Shown here in pieces: positions 43,287 to 52,529 of a stretch of 64,000 bases of DNA. Positions within the stretch are counted from its first letter, which is position 1, and each line of letters starts with the position of its first letter. The stretch is taken from assembly GCF_000014565.1 (NCBI RefSeq), contig NC_008270.1, positions 248,001 through 312,000 of the forward strand. Reading direction: 5' to 3'. The stretch comes from Rhodococcus jostii RHA1. Its GTDB lineage: Bacteria > Actinomycetota > Actinomycetes > Mycobacteriales > Mycobacteriaceae. The notes under the pieces were generated by a model that was not told the DNA's origin, ran no database searches, and worked only from the letters and a program-made list of their open reading frames with translations. A program made the position numbers and the translations under genes.

Positions 43287-44713
43287 GGTTGCGTCCATGA
43301 AGATGGTGTATGAAGCGGTTCCGCATCTGACCGGCGTGTCGTAGCCAACGAAGGTGGCCATCGCGTGACTCTTCGAGAGACCTACCAAAGTCACTCGATG
43401 AAGGACCACGCGATGACCAGTGCCCACGATATCGACCTGCAGCAGATCCTGACCGACCGACTCACCGGGGCAAGCCCCGACCTGCTGCGCGAGCTGCTGA
43501 CGATGTTCATTCACACCCTGATGGGCGCCGAGGCCGACGCACTGTGCGGCGCCGGCTACGGACAACGCTCCGAGGAGCGCACCAACTCGCGTAACGGATA
43601 CCGGCACCGCGACTTCGACACCCGCGTCGGCACCCTCGACGTGGCGATCCCGAAGCTGCGGTCCGGTTCGTACTTCCCCGATTGGTTGCTCGAGCGTCGC
43701 AAACGCGCCGAAAAGGCCCTGACTACCGTGGTTGCCACCTGCTACCTGCTCGGGGTCTCCACCCGGCGGATGGACCGGCTCGTCGACACGTTGGGCATCA
43801 CCGGCCTGTCCAAGTCGCAGGTGTCCGTGATGGCCAAGGACCTCGACACCCAGGTCGAGGCGTTCCGCAGCCGCCCGCTCGATACCGGGCCGTACACCTT
43901 CGTCGCCGCCGACGCCCTGGTGCTCAAGGTGCGGGAAAACGGTCGGGTGGTGAATGTACACACCCTGGTCGCGGTCGGCGTCAACGCCGAGGGCTACCGC
44001 GAGATCCTGGGCGTGGATGTGACCTCGTCCGAGGACGGTGCCGGCTGGCTGGCGTTCTTCCGATCGCTCGTCGCCCGCGGTTTGGGCGGGGTGCGGTTGG
44101 TGACCTCCGATGCGCACGCCGGGCTGGTGGCGGCGATCGGTGGGACCCTGCCGGGCGCCTCGTGGCAGAGGTGCCGAACCCATTACTCGACAAACCTGAT
44201 GGCGGTGACCCCGAAGGCATCGTGGCCTTGGGTGAAGACGTTGCTGCACTCGGTCTACGACCAACCCGACGCGGATTCTGTTCATGCCCAATATGATCGA
44301 ATCATCGGCGCACTGTCGGAGAAGTTGCCGAGGGTCGCTGACCACCTCGACGCAGCACGACCGGACCTGTTGGCGTTCACCGCATTTCCCAAGCAGATTT
44401 GGAAACAGATCTGGAGCAACAATCCGCAGGAGCGCCTCAATAAGGAAATCCGCAGGAGAACCGATGTGGTCGGAATCTTCCCGGATCGTACCGCCCTGAT
44501 CCGGCTCGTCGGTGCGGTCTTGGCCGAACAACACGACGAGTGGATCGAAGGGCGCCGCTATCTCGGCCTGGACGTTCTGGCCCGTTCCCGCAACGACAAG
44601 CCCACCGACAGCAGCACCGAGTCCACCGAGGAGGTGACACCGGCCTTGACTGCCTGACTCACCAACGAGGAGTCACGCGATGACCCTCGTACACCACCCC
44701 CATGGACTTGACC
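43287..44713 (+). mobile_element. IS256-family insertion sequence, copy 2 (1,427 bp)
   Basis: The same length as copy 1 at 11083-12509, in opposite orientation, with no difference seen wherever I compared them. A perfect 8-bp duplication, GAACGAAA, flanks it (43279-43286 and 44714-44721). It landed between the upstream region of the P450 operon and the 3' end of the acyl-CoA dehydrogenase operon. Its own transcription runs away from the P450 operon. Confidence 0.95.
43413..44657 (+). CDS. IS256-family transposase
   Basis: Identical in translation to the copy at 11139-12383 (about 414 aa, DDE motifs FVAADAL, LVTSDAH, NNPQERLNKE). ATG 43413 follows GAAGGA by 7-8 nt; GTG 43365 and ATG 43398 are earlier in-frame options. 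It is intact and presumably active. Confidence 0.95.
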   Translation: MTSAHDIDLQQILTDRLTGASPDLLRELLTMFIHTLMGAEADALCGAGYGQRSEERTNSRNGYRHRDFDTRVGTLDVAIPKLRSGSYFPDWLLERRKRAEKALTTVVATCYLLGVSTRRMDRLVDTLGITGLSKSQVSVMAKDLDTQVEAFRSRPLDTGPYTFVAADALVLKVRENGRVVNVHTLVAVGVNAEGYREILGVDVTSSEDGAGWLAFFRSLVARGLGGVRLVTSDAHAGLVAAIGGTLPGASWQRCRTHYSTNLMAVTPKASWPWVKTLLHSVYDQPDADSVHAQYDRIIGALSEKLPRVADHLDAARPDLLAFTAFPKQIWKQIWSNNPQERLNKEIRRRTDVVGIFPDRTALIRLVGAVLAEQHDEWIEGRRYLGLDVLARSRNDKPTDSSTESTEEVTPALTA

Positions 44714-44759
44714 GAACGAAATGGACCTCCGCTGTTGCAGTGGCGCGCGATGTACCTGT

Positions 44760-45908
44760 TCACAGGTCTAGCCGGGTCATCAGGCGTTCATGGTTGCGGG
44801 TGGGGCCGCCGAGCGCATTCTCTGAGCTTTTTGCGCGCCGGAAATAGCGATGAGCGGCGTGCTCCCACGTGAATCCGATTCCACCGTGGAGCTGAATCAT
44901 TTCCGTTGTGACGAACTGGAACGCGTCGCTCGCGGAAATAAAAGCGATGTGAGCGGCAGCTGAAAAAGTTGGATCGCCTCGGTCGGCTGTCAACGCAGCC
45001 TCCTCTGTGGCGGCGTCTGCAAGCTCGAGCCGGGTAAGCATGTCGGCGAGGCGGTGCTTTACAGCCTGAAACGAACCGATGGGACGGCCAAACTGACGAC
45101 GCTCCCGGGCATATTCCAGCGTTGCCTCCAGGCAGCGCCGAGCCGCACCGACCTGTTCGGCCGCAAGAGCAAACGCGGTCACGTCCAGCGCGTGCTCGAC
45201 TGCGGTAGCAGCGGCACCCGGTTTGCCCAGCAGTCGTGCCGGTGCTCCGTCCAGGTCGACCCGTCCGACGGGGCGGGTGCGGTCCAACGTGTCCGAACCG
45301 GTGACGCTCAGCCCCGCCGCGCCGGACTCGACGGCGAACAGGCTGCGCCCCTCCGGTGTGGCGGCGACCAGGAGAAAAAGATTCGCCCCGACGGCCGAGG
45401 GCACCGACCATTCGGTTCCGGTCAACGTCCAGGAGCCGGCCCCGTCTTGGTCTGCACGGAGACCCAGCTCCTCGGGCTCCTGGTCCTGGCCGAACACTGG
45501 CAGGGCGGCCGTGGCGACCGTCTCGCCGCTGCCGATTCCCGGCAGATACCGGGCGCAGGCTTCGTCGTCACCGCACGCGAGCAGTGTTGCTGTTGCCGTG
45601 ACCGCGGAGGCCAAAAACGGGCCAGCGAGAAGCGCGCGCCCGTGCTCCTCTAGCACGACCCGTAGTACGGCGTACCCAGCGTCGTCGCCGCCGTACTGGA
45701 CAGGCAGGACAAGCGACACGAGACCCAGTTCGTCCTGCAGGCGGGTCCACAGTGCGGCACGCCCGTGGGCGGGATCACGGCCGTCCGTGAGGTTCCTGGC
45801 CACCTGTTCGCTCGAGTGCTTGACGAGGAAATCTCGAATAGTGCCTCGGAGAGCCGTGAGCTCTTCCTCTGAGACGGACTCCGTGCGGTCGACATTGACC
45901 GAGGTCAT
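44760..45908 (-). CDS. Acyl-CoA dehydrogenase (small/alpha-type subunit)
   Basis: 382 aa. The N-terminal helical domain, middle beta domain and C-terminal FAD domain (RERRQFGRPIGSFQAVKHRL, then EMIQLHGGIGFTWEHAAHRYFRRAK) are recognisable. The catalytic Glu usually found in this context is replaced by sequence typical of the FadE27-like partner of heteromeric dehydrogenases. It overlaps the upstream dehydrogenase gene by 4 bp (ATGA). The pair may form an alpha2beta2 enzyme like the actinobacterial steroid/cyclic-substrate FadEs; that is inference. Confidence 0.85.
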   Translation of the reverse strand: MTSVNVDRTESVSEEELTALRGTIRDFLVKHSSEQVARNLTDGRDPAHGRAALWTRLQDELGLVSLVLPVQYGGDDAGYAVLRVVLEEHGRALLAGPFLASAVTATATLLACGDDEACARYLPGIGSGETVATAALPVFGQDQEPEELGLRADQDGAGSWTLTGTEWSVPSAVGANLFLLVAATPEGRSLFAVESGAAGLSVTGSDTLDRTRPVGRVDLDGAPARLLGKPGAAATAVEHALDVTAFALAAEQVGAARRCLEATLEYARERRQFGRPIGSFQAVKHRLADMLTRLELADAATEEAALTADRGDPTFSAAAHIAFISASDAFQFVTTEMIQLHGGIGFTWEHAAHRYFRRAKSSENALGGPTRNHERLMTRLDL

Positions 45909-47206
45909 CGTGCTCCCTCTTTCGGCAGGCCCAGAACCCGCTCGGCCAGAATGGTTTTCATGATTTCCTCGGTACCGCCGAGAATGCGTAACGCGGGCGC
46001 ACTGAGCAACAGTTGAGTCCACGCGAACGTTCCCCATTCACCGGTGTCGGCCGTCATGCGAGGACCGAGGACATCCGACGCGAACCGCGCAACCCGGTTG
46101 AGATTCTGCGCGAGAGCGAGTTTCGCGATCGATGCCTCGGGCCCTGGGGTGTCCCCGGATCGTAACCGTCGAGTGAGCCGGTCATTGAAAGCTTGTGCCG
46201 CAGAACTCTCTACGATAATCGTACTGAGATCACGTCGTAGAGCATCGCTCGACCGTCCGCTCGCTCCGAGTAAGGCCGATAGACGCTGTGGGTCCATCGC
46301 CGCGATGGCGGGGTTGCTGGCCTCGCCGCCACCAACCGTTGCCCGCTCGTTCATCAGGGTGGTCAGGGCGACCGACCAACCGCCATTCACGTCGCCCAGA
46401 CGATGATCATCGGGGATTCGCACATCAGTCAGGAATACTTCGTTGAAATCGGCGCCACCGGTCATTTGACGAAGCGGACGAACTTCTACACCAGGAGTCG
46501 ACATGTCCAGCACGAACGCGCTGATGCCCTTGTGCTTGGGCGCCGATGGGTCGGTCCGGACGAGGAGTTCCCCAATGTCTGCGTGCTGCGCGAAAGACGT
46601 CCACACCTTCTGGCCGTTGACGATCCATGCATCACCGTCCCGCTCGGCGCGGGTGCTCAGACCAGCCAGGTCGGAACCCGCACCCGGCTCACTGAAAAGC
46701 TGACAAGCGATGGTGCGACCGGAGTACATGGCGGGGAGGTAGCGCTCCCGGAGCATCGAAGTGCCATGCCGCAGGATCGTCGGCCCGATCATGCCCAGGC
46801 CGATGACACTGAGCGCCTCGGTGTTCGGAACGTCGTACTCGGCCTCCACTGCGTCGTACACCATCTCGTGGAGCAGACCCAGGCCGCGTCCTCCGTAATC
46901 GGTCGGCCCGCTGATCCAACCGAAGCCGTTGTCGTAGCGGGTTCGTTGCCAGGTCCGGGCCTCAGCGACACGGGCTGCCTCCACCTCGGGGGAGGGCGAG
47001 CCGAAGTAGCCGACCTCGTCGCTGCCCTGGCCCCAGGTGAAGCGGGTGTCAGTTCGTCGGGAGGCGTGCGCCTCCAGGAAGTTGCGGACCTCGTCAGCGA
47101 ATACGTCGAGATCAGGGGCGTCAGCGTCCATGCGTTGCCCTCCAGGGGTTGTAGGTGCGTCCGCCTGAATGAAAGCGACCGCCTCATTGCGAGTTACATT
47201 AGACAT
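45905..47206 (-). CDS. Acyl-CoA dehydrogenase (large partner)
   Basis: 433 aa. CQLFSEPGAGSDLAGLSTRAE is the FAD/substrate strand, GDAWIVNGQKVWTSFAQHAD the next block, and APALRILGGTEEIMKTILAERVLGL the C-terminal FAD region. ATG 47206 coincides with the left end of a near-palindrome. First gene of a leftward two-gene operon, divergent from amidohydrolase C. It introduces an alpha-beta double bond into an acyl-CoA, the first beta-oxidation step. Confidence 0.9.
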   Translation of the reverse strand: MSNVTRNEAVAFIQADAPTTPGGQRMDADAPDLDVFADEVRNFLEAHASRRTDTRFTWGQGSDEVGYFGSPSPEVEAARVAEARTWQRTRYDNGFGWISGPTDYGGRGLGLLHEMVYDAVEAEYDVPNTEALSVIGLGMIGPTILRHGTSMLRERYLPAMYSGRTIACQLFSEPGAGSDLAGLSTRAERDGDAWIVNGQKVWTSFAQHADIGELLVRTDPSAPKHKGISAFVLDMSTPGVEVRPLRQMTGGADFNEVFLTDVRIPDDHRLGDVNGGWSVALTTLMNERATVGGGEASNPAIAAMDPQRLSALLGASGRSSDALRRDLSTIIVESSAAQAFNDRLTRRLRSGDTPGPEASIAKLALAQNLNRVARFASDVLGPRMTADTGEWGTFAWTQLLLSAPALRILGGTEEIMKTILAERVLGLPKEGAR

Positions 47207-47222
47207 GATAGAGACTCTCATG
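47204..47222. promoter_or_regulatory. Near-palindrome at the divergent promoter
   Basis: A 19-bp sequence with arms CATGA and TCATG and an inner AGAG-A-CTCT dyad (7 of 9 pairs match) overlaps the dehydrogenase start codon and faces amidohydrolase C. It is a candidate operator controlling both directions. Confidence 0.4.
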
Positions 47223-47320
47223 TAAAGATGAAGTCGCTCCGCGGTGTGGACGATCGGGCCCACCGCACGGCCGGACCCGCTGCGTGGTCGGCCCCATCGT
47301 TCGCCAGAGAGGACGGCCCA

Positions 47321-48526
47321 ATGGCCTTGATCGAGGATTCCGTAGGAGAGCTTCCGTACAAGCTGATCGATTTCGACCAGCACTCGTACGAGGCCGAAAA
47401 CTGCTTCACCCGGTACATGCCGAAGTCGAAGCTCGACACGTCGGTGTATCCGGTGCGGCTCGCGAGCGGCAAGAAGGTGCTGCTGGCGAACGACCGGATC
47501 GTGACCGCGCTCGAGCAGGATCTGGACATGGCGTATGTGCCCGGATCCCTGGTCGAGATGCTCAAGCAACGTTCGTCGGGCAATGCCACCGACGCCGAGC
47601 GCTTTTTCGAGCCGATTCAGCAGGAATACCTCAACCACGACGCACGGCTGCGACAGTTGGACGAGCAGCAGATCGAGCGCACCATCATGTACCCCGGCGG
47701 CTGGGCGCTGATGGTCGAGGCGTACCTCGAAGGGGTCGACACGCTCTACGACAACATCGAATCCTTCAACCGGTGGATCAACGAGGACTGGGGTTTCGCG
47801 TACAAAGACCGCATCTACGCACCCGCCCTCATGTCGCTGCGCGACCTGGACCGAGCATGCAAGGAACTTGATCGGGTTCTCGCGGCCGGGGCGCGATTCA
47901 TTATGATTCCGCCTGGTCCGGCCTACGGCCGATCCCCGGGTGATCCGTACTTCGACCCGTTCTGGGCTCGAATCAACGAGGCTGGCGCGGTCGTCAGCTA
48001 CCATATTTCGGAATTTCACTACCAGCAGAACGTGGCGTCGCACTGGGGGTGGGGCCTTACACCGCCGTTCGCCTTCTCGGCGTGGCAGTGGCAGAACACC
48101 TACGGCGAACGCCCGATTACCGACACGCTTTCGGCATTGATCTTCGACAACCTGTTCGGCCGCTTCCCGAACATCAAGGTGCTGGTTAGCGAGTTCGGCG
48201 CCGAATGGGTTCCGCATTTCGTGCGCCACATGGACAAGAGCCGCGGCATGGCCCGCAACGGCACGTGGCTCGGCGGCCAACTCGACGAGCGCCCCAGCGA
48301 GATCTTCCGGCAGTCCGTGAGGGTCGTGCCGTATCCCGAGGACGACACCATCGCCCTCGCCGACCGCCTCGGGTCGATCGACAGCCTAGTGATGGGATCG
48401 GACTGGCCGCACGCCGAAGGACTCCGCGAGCCCGCCGACTTCTACTCGCGGGTGGAGGGGCTCGGCGAGGAGCGGCGGCACCGGTTCCTGCGGACAAACG
48501 GTCTCGACCTCCTGGGTGCGTTGTGA
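47321..48526 (+). CDS. Amidohydrolase-2 family protein C
   Basis: 401 aa. IDFDQHSYEAENCFTRYMP is the N-terminal motif of the family's actinobacterial branch, VVSYHISEFHYQ the barrel His, SEFGAEWVPHFVRHMD a metal-side strand, and VMGSDWPHAEGL the catalytic Asp segment. All key polar residues that can be judged are present. GAGAGGAC precedes ATG 47321. It is divergent from the acyl-CoA dehydrogenases and runs into the LLM enzyme gene (16-bp gap). Likely a decarboxylase or C-C/C-N hydrolase of an aromatic or alicyclic intermediate. Confidence 0.88.
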   Translation: MALIEDSVGELPYKLIDFDQHSYEAENCFTRYMPKSKLDTSVYPVRLASGKKVLLANDRIVTALEQDLDMAYVPGSLVEMLKQRSSGNATDAERFFEPIQQEYLNHDARLRQLDEQQIERTIMYPGGWALMVEAYLEGVDTLYDNIESFNRWINEDWGFAYKDRIYAPALMSLRDLDRACKELDRVLAAGARFIMIPPGPAYGRSPGDPYFDPFWARINEAGAVVSYHISEFHYQQNVASHWGWGLTPPFAFSAWQWQNTYGERPITDTLSALIFDNLFGRFPNIKVLVSEFGAEWVPHFVRHMDKSRGMARNGTWLGGQLDERPSEIFRQSVRVVPYPEDDTIALADRLGSIDSLVMGSDWPHAEGLREPADFYSRVEGLGEERRHRFLRTNGLDLLGAL

Positions 48527-48542
48527 ACCCCGGGGCGGGCGG

Positions 48543-49559
48543 ATGAAGGTTGGTGTCTACTTCGACCTACGGAACCCGCCGCAGTGGCGGCGGGATCCGG
48601 TCGAACTCTACGGTTCCTTCCTCGAGCTGTGCGAGGAGGCCGAGAGTGTCGGGTTGGACACGATCTGGGTCACCGAGCACCACGGGTTCGACGACGACTA
48701 TCTCCCGACCCCGCTTACCCTGCTGGCGGCGGTCGCGGCGCGGACTCAGCGAGTCCGTCTCGGGACTGCGATCGTTGTCTCCCCGCTGCACGCGGCCGCC
48801 GAGATTGCCGAGCAGGCCGCCGTCGTGGACCTGCTCAGTGGGGGGCGACTCGACCTCGGGTTGGGAGCCGGCTACCGCAGCCCGGAGTTCGACCTGTACG
48901 CCGCGGACATGGAGAGTCGTTACCGGGTGAACGACGCTCGGCCGGCGGAAATCAGGAAGCTATGGGAGTCCAGGGCCGTGACCCCTGCCCCGGCCCAGGA
49001 GCGTGTGCCGATCTGGATGGGCTACCTCGGCCCGAAGGGTGCTCGCCGGGCCGGCCGAATGGGCGAGAATTTGCTGTCGATCGACGCCCGTAACTGGCCG
49101 CACTATCGGCAGGGGTTGATCGAAGGCGGCCACGACCCTGCCCTCGGCGTGATGGGCGGGGCCGCGCAGGGGTGGGTTTCGGACGATCCGGAACGGGACT
49201 GGCAGATGGTCGGGCAGCACCTCGCGGCGCAGTCGGACTCCTACCGGCGGCACGCGCGGATGGGGACCGACTTCCCCTTCCCGAAGCCGGTCGATCCGGA
49301 TCGGCTTCGCGAACGCAGGCCCCTGACGCACTCCGGCATCGACTACTTCGTGCACGGCACCGCGCAGGACATGGCGGACTTCGTCGCCGAGCACACGGCC
49401 GGCGCACCCGTCGAGACCTTGTATCTCTGGGCGGGACTCCCAGGTATGGCCCCCGAGACCGTTGCTCAGCACATCCGCAGGATCGGCGCCGACCTCGCCC
49501 CGAGGCTCAGGGCCGCCGAGCGGCCGCTCAGCCGACCTGACTCTCGGCCGCGTGGGTGA
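48543..49559 (+). CDS. LLM-class flavin-dependent oxidoreductase
   Basis: A 338-aa TIM-barrel luciferase-like protein. MKVGVYFDLRNPPQW at the N-terminus, TIWVTEHHGFDDDYLPTPLT, and VVDLLSGGRLDLGLGAGYR (FMN/F420 loop) are diagnostic. It may use FMNH2 with O2 (Baeyer-Villiger or hydroxylation) or coenzyme F420. Its last 32 bp overlap the convergent TetR gene. With amidohydrolase C it forms a two-gene unit. Confidence 0.87.
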   Translation: MKVGVYFDLRNPPQWRRDPVELYGSFLELCEEAESVGLDTIWVTEHHGFDDDYLPTPLTLLAAVAARTQRVRLGTAIVVSPLHAAAEIAEQAAVVDLLSGGRLDLGLGAGYRSPEFDLYAADMESRYRVNDARPAEIRKLWESRAVTPAPAQERVPIWMGYLGPKGARRAGRMGENLLSIDARNWPHYRQGLIEGGHDPALGVMGGAAQGWVSDDPERDWQMVGQHLAAQSDSYRRHARMGTDFPFPKPVDPDRLRERRPLTHSGIDYFVHGTAQDMADFVAEHTAGAPVETLYLWAGLPGMAPETVAQHIRRIGADLAPRLRAAERPLSRPDSRPRG

Positions 49560-50136
49560 ACGCCTCGGCAACCAGGTCGGCAATGTCGTGGGGACCGCTT
49601 CCGTTGTGCCAGAAGCGTAGTGCGCTGACCAGGCAGGACACCGCGACAGACGCAGTCACGGCCTCGGCGAGCGCGGGCGTCTTGCGACCGTTCTCCTTGG
49701 CGAGTTGCTGCGCGACGGCTCGTTCCCAGCGCAAGCGGTGCCGCAGGCTCCGGGCCTCGAGTGTTGGGGTAGTCATGACAAGGCGGGTCATGCGCCACAT
49801 CTCTGCGGAGTCCTGGTCGAGCACCGCCTTCGCGTACCGCGCAAAGGGATCGGCCAGGGCGTTCAGTGTCTGCGCCGGGTTCTCGCGGCCCGCCACCACC
49901 TCGGTGAGCGCGGCGGTGAGCTCTTCCTCCTCCGCGAACAGAAGGTCCTCTTTGGCGGCAAAGTATCGGAAGAAGGTCGCCGCGGAAACGCCTGCCGCGA
50001 AGGCGATCTCGTCCACCGTCGTCCCCTCGTACCCTTGTGCTTCGAACAGTGGGACCGAGGCGCGAACGATGTCGGCTCGGGTGCGTAGCCGGTTCCGCTC
50101 GCGCAGGCTCAGCTTCGGCGCGGTGTCGTCCACCAT
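49528..50136 (-). CDS. TetR-family transcriptional regulator
   Basis: 202 aa. The helix-turn-helix (TTVDEIAFAAGVSAATFFRY) is followed by a MftR-like C-terminal domain (TLNALADPFARYAKAVLDQ). ATG 50136 has GGGAGG upstream. It diverges from the serine hydrolase/hydratase/hydroxylase operon; the palindrome CTCGCAACTTGCGAG lies just before its start. It likely represses its own gene and the rightward catabolic operon, with an acyl-CoA or aromatic effector. That control is inferred from layout. Confidence 0.88.
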   Translation of the reverse strand: MVDDTAPKLSLRERNRLRTRADIVRASVPLFEAQGYEGTTVDEIAFAAGVSAATFFRYFAAKEDLLFAEEEELTAALTEVVAGRENPAQTLNALADPFARYAKAVLDQDSAEMWRMTRLVMTTPTLEARSLRHRLRWERAVAQQLAKENGRKTPALAEAVTASVAVSCLVSALRFWHNGSGPHDIADLVAEAFTHAAESQVG

Positions 50137-50147
50137 GTGCCTCCCTT

Positions 50148-50175
50148 CTCGCAACTTGCGAGGAACTATTCATTT
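50148..50175. promoter_or_regulatory. TetR operator candidate, copy 1
   Basis: CTCGCAACTTGCGAG (50148-50162) is a perfect 7-1-7 palindrome. It continues rightward as GAACTATTCATTT. The half-site TTGCGAG plus the CTAT-CATTT extension recurs at 51393-51410 before the first enoyl-CoA hydratase gene. This supports recognition by the same regulator. Confidence 0.6.
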
Positions 50176-50244
50176 GAGAGTACAGCACCTGCTGTCCAAT
50201 TCGACGTACGGCCCTCCGGGGCCCGGCATGAAAGGTCGTCACTG

Positions 50245-51378
50245 GTGACTCCCTCTAAGATCGCACCCCTATTACGTGAGTTGATCGATCCTGCCGACGC
50301 GGGTGTCGATCCGTTTCGACTGGACATTTTGTGCAGACGTGTCGCTCTCGAGGTCGAGAGCGGACATCTGCCTTCGGCTCAGATTGCCGTCGCCAGGTAC
50401 GGCAGGCTGGTCGCAAGTCATGCCTGGGGTGCCGATGAGTCGCTGCGCTACATCCTGCAATCGGTCGGGCGGCCATTCGTGGCGTCGGCGATCTGGAAGT
50501 TGATGGGGGAGGGCCGGCTTGACGTCTCAGCGCGGGTCGCCGACCTGATCCCCGAGTTCGCCACGAACGGTAAAGAGTTGGTCACCGTCGAGCAGATGAT
50601 GACCCACACCGGCGGCCTCGCCTTCGCCCCGCTGGGGTATCCGAAGATGGCAGATCGTGAGCAGCGGCTGGCTGCGATGGCGCGCTGGCGCCAGGACGAG
50701 CCACCCGGCCGCTTGCAATGGCACCTGACTTCGACCGCGTGGGTGCTGGCCGAACTGGTTGAGCGCATCACCGGCAAGGCTCTGGGTGAGTACCTGCGCA
50801 CGGAGATCGCCGAGCCACTCGGTCTGCGGACCGCATTGGGCGTCACTCCGGCGGAGCAGGAGGAAACGGTAGCGCCTATGCGGTGCACCGAGGGCGGCGA
50901 AGCGGAGGTCGACCCTTGGGGGCCGTGGTTCCTGAACAACCCCGGGGTGATCGCGGCAGGGGAGCCTGCGCACTGTGTCGTCAGCTCCGCGGCAGATCTC
51001 GCACTGTTCTATCAGGGTTTGCTGCATTCGCCGCTCTGGGGGCCCGGTGTCGTCGAAGACGCCGCCCGTGCCCGGGTGTACGCCGCTCCCGCTGGGGAAC
51101 AAATCTATGGAGGAACGGAGAAGGAGGTGGCGGTCGGGCTCTTCGTGATGGTTTCGGGCGGCGACCCGGACATGTGGATGCCGGCCACGGCGTCCCCACG
51201 AACGTTCGGTCACGGCGGTTCGGCGTACCAGCTGGGGTGGTGCGACCCGGACAGCGGCCTGTCCTTCGCAATGACATGCAACGGCTACCCCAAGGCCGGC
51301 TACGACTACTCGCCGCGGGGTCGCGCTCTGATCCGAAACGTCACCAATCTTGCGGGCGATGTGCTCGTACATGAATGA
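50245..51378 (+). CDS. Beta-lactamase-fold serine hydrolase-like protein, altered SxxK
   Basis: 377 aa of the class C beta-lactamase/EstB family. MMTHTGGLAFAPLG and TFGHGGSAYQLGW (the KTG-equivalent HGG) are in place. Where the family has the nucleophile motif S-x-x-K before FVASA, this protein reads S73-V-G-R76. The general-base Lys is therefore Arg. It may be a pseudoenzyme or a divergent esterase. GTG 50245 follows GAAAGG by about 9 nt. First gene of the TetR-divergent operon. Confidence 0.8.
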   Translation: MTPSKIAPLLRELIDPADAGVDPFRLDILCRRVALEVESGHLPSAQIAVARYGRLVASHAWGADESLRYILQSVGRPFVASAIWKLMGEGRLDVSARVADLIPEFATNGKELVTVEQMMTHTGGLAFAPLGYPKMADREQRLAAMARWRQDEPPGRLQWHLTSTAWVLAELVERITGKALGEYLRTEIAEPLGLRTALGVTPAEQEETVAPMRCTEGGEAEVDPWGPWFLNNPGVIAAGEPAHCVVSSAADLALFYQGLLHSPLWGPGVVEDAARARVYAAPAGEQIYGGTEKEVAVGLFVMVSGGDPDMWMPATASPRTFGHGGSAYQLGWCDPDSGLSFAMTCNGYPKAGYDYSPRGRALIRNVTNLAGDVLVHE

Positions 51379-51390
51379 GTGACGCACTCC

Positions 51391-51418
51391 TCTTGCGAGA
51401 AGCTATCATTTAGACATA
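51391..51418 (+). promoter_or_regulatory. TetR operator candidate, copy 2
   Basis: TTGCGAG (51393-51399) is followed by AAGCTATCATTT, matching the 50156-50174 site with three small differences. It lies in the 157-bp gap before the first enoyl-CoA hydratase gene. A secondary promoter of the operon may start here. Confidence 0.5.
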
Positions 51419-51535
51419 GACTCGCTCTGACTTGGTCGGCTCGCCGGAGCCCGCGGCAGGACAAACCTGCGCCGCACACCGCTTGATCACGACCGCACTG
51501 GGCTCACCGTTCGATGCCGCGATGAGGAGAATCAC

Positions 51536-52432
51536 GTGTCGAAATACGACTTCATTACCTACGAGACGCTGGACGAAGGCTGCATTGTTCGGATCACACT
51601 CAACCGGCCGGAGCTGCGCAACGCGCAGAACCGCGGCATGCTCGTCGAGCTCGACGCCGCCTTCCGTGCTGCGGAGGCGGACGACCAGGTCCGGGTCGTG
51701 ATTCTGGCCGGCGCCGGTCCGTCCTTCTCGGCAGGCCACGACATCGGGTCGCCCGATGCCGTCGCCGACCTCACCAAGGGTCCCGGCGCGCACCCCACCA
51801 CCGCGATCAACGGTGGGGACCGTCGGGCTATCGAGGGTTGGATGCTGCAGGAGTGGCACTACTACTTCCAGAACACCCGCTACTGGCGTGATCTTCGCAA
51901 GATCACTATCGCGCAGGTTCAGGGAAACGTTGTCGCCGCGGGCCTGATGCTCGCCTGGGCTTGCGACCTCATCGTTGCCGCCGACGACGCAGTGTTCGCC
52001 GACGTCGTGACCTCGCGGCTGGGCATGGTCGGCGTCGAGTACTTCGCGCACCCGTGGGAGTTCGGCGCCCGGAAGGCAAAGGAGCTCCTCCTTACCGGGG
52101 ATTCGATCGATGCCGACGAGGCGCACCGGCTCGGTATGGTGAGTAAGGTCTTCCCGCGCGACGAGCTCGCGGACAAGACGCTCGAGTTCGCCCGCCGCAT
52201 TGCCTCCCGCCCGACGATCGCCGCTCTGCTGGTCAAGGACTCGATCAACCAGACTCTCGACCAAGCGGGCTTCTCGACCGCCCTGCGGTCGAACTTTTAT
52301 GTGCACCAGCTCAATCACGCGCACTGGCGCGAAATCAACGGAGACGGCTTCCCGTCTGCCAAACCCGGAGTAGACGTCGAAGACTGGCGCACGGCGGGTA
52401 AACCCAAGCCCGCAAGGCGCGACGTCCCCTGA
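51536..52432 (+). CDS. Enoyl-CoA hydratase/isomerase family protein
   Basis: 298 aa crotonase fold. LNRPELRNAQNRGML and SAGHDIGSPD form the first oxyanion-hole strand. IAQVQGNVVAAGLMLAWACD holds the second, with Val-Ala where many hydratases have Gly-Gly. The usual catalytic Glu pair is not obvious, so isomerase or C-C hydrolase chemistry is possible. A long C-terminal tail (DGFPSAKPGVDVEDW) is typical of an actinobacterial subgroup. GTG 51536 has GAGGAGA upstream. Confidence 0.85.
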   Translation: MSKYDFITYETLDEGCIVRITLNRPELRNAQNRGMLVELDAAFRAAEADDQVRVVILAGAGPSFSAGHDIGSPDAVADLTKGPGAHPTTAINGGDRRAIEGWMLQEWHYYFQNTRYWRDLRKITIAQVQGNVVAAGLMLAWACDLIVAADDAVFADVVTSRLGMVGVEYFAHPWEFGARKAKELLLTGDSIDADEAHRLGMVSKVFPRDELADKTLEFARRIASRPTIAALLVKDSINQTLDQAGFSTALRSNFYVHQLNHAHWREINGDGFPSAKPGVDVEDWRTAGKPKPARRDVP

Positions 52433-52529
52433 CAGGGTAAGCGAATGACGTTGTAGAAGAACACGATGGACAACGAGACGGCGGGCTGCCGCCAGATCAC
52501 ATCGGATTTGCAGAGGGAGGCGAACCATA

